Assembly (NCBI GenBank): GCA_017521875.1
Contig: JAFXBH010000045.1
Coordinates: 1-7,580, forward strand
Origin: Oscillospiraceae bacterium
GTDB taxonomy: Bacteria; Bacillota; Clostridia; Oscillospirales; Oscillospiraceae
Direction: 5' to 3'
DNA: 7,580 nucleotides
A model generated the notes under the pieces. It worked only from the letters and a program-made list of their open reading frames with translations. It searched no databases and was not told the origin of the DNA. Below, in pieces: positions 5,437 through 7,580 of this stretch (position 1 is the first letter of the stretch; the number at the start of each line of letters is the position of its first letter). The translations under genes were made by a program, and so were the position numbers.

Positions 5437-5451
5437 TATATGGTAATATGA

Positions 5452-5491
5452 AAAAGCCTGCACAGACCGTTGAGGTGCTGTGCAGGCTTTT
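5452..5491. terminator. Bidirectional terminator between the ribbon-helix-helix and PHP genes
   Basis: AAAAGCCTGCACAG (5452-5465) pairs perfectly with CTGTGCAGGCTTTT (5478-5491) around a 12-base loop. It separates the convergent small regulator gene and the minus-strand phosphatase gene, and the A and T runs allow use from both sides. Confidence 0.92.
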
Positions 5492-5508
5492 GTTGTGTAA
5501 AAGTTGAG

Positions 5509-6324
5509 TTACAACCCCACGGGGACGAATCCGTCCTTCGTAAGGATAAAATACTCTTGATAGCCACATTCTTTCAGCAGAGCCTTAGCCTGTGCAAAAT
5601 GGCAGTCCATCAGGTGCTTTTGGTGGCAATCGGAGGAGATCACCGCGCCGAAACCTAAGTGTTTCATTTCCCGAATGATAAAGGGATCAGGGTAGGGAGT
5701 GGTACGGTAACCCCGGGCGATCGCACCGGTGTTCACTTCAAAAAAGGGAATCTTGCCGGCCAATGCTTCCACAGCCCCAAGGGCGGCATCCCGGTATTCT
5801 TTGCTCTCGGAGTCAAAGAAATTCACCGTATCCCGGTGCTTGGTAATCAGATCGAAATGGCCGATGATCTGGCAGTCGGCAAAATCCGGCAGCCAGGCAA
5901 GTTGCCGGTAGTATTCCTTGGCAAAGGCCATACCGTCGCCGTCAAAATGTTCGTCAATCATTTTCCGGAAATGGTCAGCGATGCCGTCAAACTCATAGTC
6001 CACACCGTCAAACCGCAGGCCGTGGACAGAACCGATCACATAGTCGTATCCCTCCGGCCGTTCCGGGCAGCAGATGTCAAATTCCAGGCCACAGAAAATG
6101 TCGATCAGGTGGCCGTACTGTTGTTTCAGCCGGGCGATTTCCTGCCGGTATTCCCTGGTGGATTCCAAACTCATAGAGTAGTAAGCGGCGTAGGGCATAT
6201 AGCAGTGTCCGGAAAAACCGATGCCACCAAATCCATTTTCAATGGCGTAAAGCACCACCTCTTCCGGGGTGTTCTTGCCGTCACAGAAATTGGTGTGTTG
6301 GTGCAGATTTTGCAAAGTATTCAT
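5509..6324 (-). CDS. PHP-domain phosphoesterase, histidinol-phosphatase (HisK) type
   Basis: A 271-residue metal-dependent phosphatase of the PHP superfamily, close to the non-HAD histidinol phosphatases that convert histidinol phosphate to histidinol in histidine synthesis. The metal ligands are visible in order: H8 and H10 (HQHTNFCDG, with D15), H40 (GFSGH), E81 (GLEFD), H101 (GSVHG), H156 (GHFDL), then D232 and H234 (SSDCHQ). EVNTGAIARGYRTTPYPD (196-213) is the typical substrate-loop segment. Length matches the family. The start is supported by AAGGAG (complement of 6332-6337) 7 bp upstream. No other histidine genes are nearby. That is common for this enzyme in Firmicutes, but it leaves open another phosphorylated substrate. 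It is a single-gene unit with its own promoter and terminator. Confidence 0.9.
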   Translation of the reverse strand: MNTLQNLHQHTNFCDGKNTPEEVVLYAIENGFGGIGFSGHCYMPYAAYYSMSLESTREYRQEIARLKQQYGHLIDIFCGLEFDICCPERPEGYDYVIGSVHGLRFDGVDYEFDGIADHFRKMIDEHFDGDGMAFAKEYYRQLAWLPDFADCQIIGHFDLITKHRDTVNFFDSESKEYRDAALGAVEALAGKIPFFEVNTGAIARGYRTTPYPDPFIIREMKHLGFGAVISSDCHQKHLMDCHFAQAKALLKECGYQEYFILTKDGFVPVGL

Positions 6325-6350
6325 AAACCCGCTCCTTTTTCGTTTTCTAC

Positions 6351-6378
6351 ATTATACATCACAATTCATATATATCAA
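6351..6378 (-). promoter_or_regulatory. Promoter of the PHP phosphatase gene
   Basis: On the minus strand TTGATA (6373-6378, 5 of 6 to consensus) and a perfect TATAAT (6351-6356) are spaced by 16 bp. The leader would be about 20 nt with a good AAGGAG site. This looks like a housekeeping promoter. Confidence 0.65.
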
Positions 6379-6397
6379 TAAAGAATATGTTATTTTC

Positions 6398-6425
6398 TTG
6401 CTTTTTGCCACAGATGTGATAAGAT
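6398..6425 (+). promoter_or_regulatory. Putative promoter of the MATE transporter gene
   Basis: An extended -10, TGA followed by TAAGAT (6417-6425), has a weak -35-like TTGCTT (6398-6403) 16 bp before the TAAGAT box. The predicted start lies about 27 bp before the ATG. No clear operator is seen in the 135-bp gap shared with the divergent phosphatase gene. Confidence 0.4.
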
Positions 6426-6459
6426 ATGGGGGATTTACAGAAAGGTACGGGGCGTTTTT

Positions 6460-7580
6460 ATGAGTAAGACGTTGAATATGACCCAGGGTTCGCCCATAAA
6501 ACTGCTGATTCGGTTCTCCCTGCCGTTAATGCTGGGCAATGTTTTCCAGCAACTGTACACCGTGGTGGACACGGCCATCGTAGGCCGGGGCGTGGGAATG
6601 ACGGCATTGGCAGCGCTGGGGTGCGTGGACTGGCTGAACTGGATGATGCTGGGACTGGCCCAGGGATTTACCCAGGGATTCAGTGTCCGGGTGGCCCAAA
6701 AATTCGGAGAAAAGGACGGCCCCGGCCTCCACCTGTTTATGGGACAATCCTCGGTGCTGATGGGCGCGCTGATCATTTTGTGCGCCGTAGTGGGGCAGGT
6801 ATGCTTGCCGCTGTTTTTGCATTTTTTGCGGGTGCCGCCGGAACTGCAGCCCATGGCAGAACTCTATACCCGGATTCTGTTTGCCGGTATTCCGGCGGTG
6901 TTCTTCTTTAATTACTGCGCGGCAATGCTGCGGGCAGTGGGCAACAGTAAGACCCCGCTGGTGGCAATGGTGGTTGCGGCGCTGACCAATATTGCGCTGG
7001 ACTGTGTGGCGGTATTCATACTGGATTGGGGCGTGGCCGGCGCGGCCATTGCGACTTTGATTGCCCAGATTTTGTCCGGTGTGATTTGCTTTATCCGCAT
7101 CTGCCGCACGCCACAACTGCGTTACCCGGCAAAGACCATGAAGCCCAACCGGGACATTATGAAAAACCTGCTGAAGATCGGTACGCCGTCGGCTGCCAAA
7201 AATTTGGTGGTAGCCTTGGGCGGTATGGCGGTTACTTCGGTAGTCAACACCTTCGGTACGGCCTTTATTGCAGGCTTTACCTCTTCCAATAAACTCTACG
7301 GACTGCTGGAGATTGCGGCCCTCTCCTACGGCTACGCAGTGATCACCTATGTGGGTCAGAATTATGGCGCAGGCCGGATCGACCGGATCAAATCCGGCAT
7401 GAAGAGCGCGGCCATATTGGCGGTAGCCACTTCTCTGGTGATCGCAGCGCTGATGTTTGTATTCGGCAGAGATATAACGATGCTTTTTATCTCTACGGAG
7501 AATCCTGCCGATGCTTTGCAAGCCGGAGAATTTGCCTACCGGTATCTGTGTGTCATGGCAGCCTGTCTGCCGGTACTGTA
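6460..7580 (+). CDS. MATE-family efflux transporter, 3' end missing
   Basis: The frame stays open from the ATG at 6460 to the window edge and gives 373 residues of a family that usually has about 450. MATE proteins are twelve-helix membrane antiporters that expel drugs or metabolites using sodium or proton gradients. The N-terminus has the family opening pattern QGSPIKLLIRFSLPLMLGN (9-27) and VVDTAIVGR (35-43). VAQKFGEKDG (78-87) and VGQNYGAGRIDR (298-309) are the matching loops of the two repeat halves, and MLRAVGNSKTPL (156-167) is another typical segment. Many hydrophobic helices are visible between them. The ribosome site is weak (GGGG near 6450, or AAAGG at 6441-6445), so the start is slightly uncertain. 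It resembles the DinF/MepA-like branch common in gut Firmicutes; the substrate is unknown. The last helices lie beyond the edge. Confidence 0.92.
   Translation, partial: MSKTLNMTQGSPIKLLIRFSLPLMLGNVFQQLYTVVDTAIVGRGVGMTALAALGCVDWLNWMMLGLAQGFTQGFSVRVAQKFGEKDGPGLHLFMGQSSVLMGALIILCAVVGQVCLPLFLHFLRVPPELQPMAELYTRILFAGIPAVFFFNYCAAMLRAVGNSKTPLVAMVVAALTNIALDCVAVFILDWGVAGAAIATLIAQILSGVICFIRICRTPQLRYPAKTMKPNRDIMKNLLKIGTPSAAKNLVVALGGMAVTSVVNTFGTAFIAGFTSSNKLYGLLEIAALSYGYAVITYVGQNYGAGRIDRIKSGMKSAAILAVATSLVIAALMFVFGRDITMLFISTENPADALQAGEFAYRYLCVMAACLPVL

Noticed and set aside
5659..6381. 240-codon plus-strand open frame
   Set aside because: It is antisense to the PHP phosphatase, which has all its metal ligands, a promoter and a ribosome site.
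6526..7521. 331-codon minus-strand open frame
   Set aside because: It is rich in His, Gln and Arg, as expected from the complement of a membrane-protein gene. The plus-strand frame in the same place is a clear MATE transporter.

Overview
The window looks like chromosomal DNA of a gut-type Clostridia (Oscillospiraceae/Lachnospiraceae-like Firmicute). This is inferred from strong AGGAGG ribosome binding sites, U-tailed hairpin terminators, moderately GC-rich genes separated by very AT-rich spacers, and a gene set typical of such genomes. No mobile element, CRISPR array or tRNA gene was found.

Layout. Bases 1-182 are the 3' part of a compact structured RNA that starts outside the window. It has a tRNA T-arm-like hairpin and ends in a strong terminator; a raiA-class RNA is the best guess. 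Next is an AraC-family regulator on the minus strand (195-950), facing a divergent three-gene operon (1094-3907). That operon encodes the N- and C-terminal halves of a split transketolase (stop/start overlap) and a zinc-dependent sugar/polyol dehydrogenase, and it ends in a perfect 30-base palindromic terminator. The AT-rich gap between regulator and operon holds promoters for both directions and a 22-bp-phased direct repeat that is a candidate regulator site. The cassette is probably an inducible route for a ketose or polyol, with the dehydrogenase feeding a ketose into the transketolase.

A stand-alone short-chain dehydrogenase (4069-4869) follows, bounded by terminators. Its unusual glycine-rich loop and its NNAQ and FASGAGLFGN segments resemble what I remember of clostridial bile-acid 12alpha-hydroxysteroid dehydrogenases. 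This is the most interesting enzyme assignment in the window.

Bases 4920-5436 hold two tiny divergent genes: a 70-residue protein of unknown function and a 63-residue ribbon-helix-helix (Arc-like) DNA-binding protein. Three exact copies of the 9-mer TGTTATCAT surround their shared control region, placed over a -10 box and over a start codon, which suggests a self-regulating switch.

The right end holds a PHP-family histidinol-phosphatase-like hydrolase on the minus strand (5509-6324). Divergent from it is a MATE-family efflux transporter (6460 onward) that runs off the window edge. Terminators separate most of the transcription units, so co-regulation across the window is not implied.
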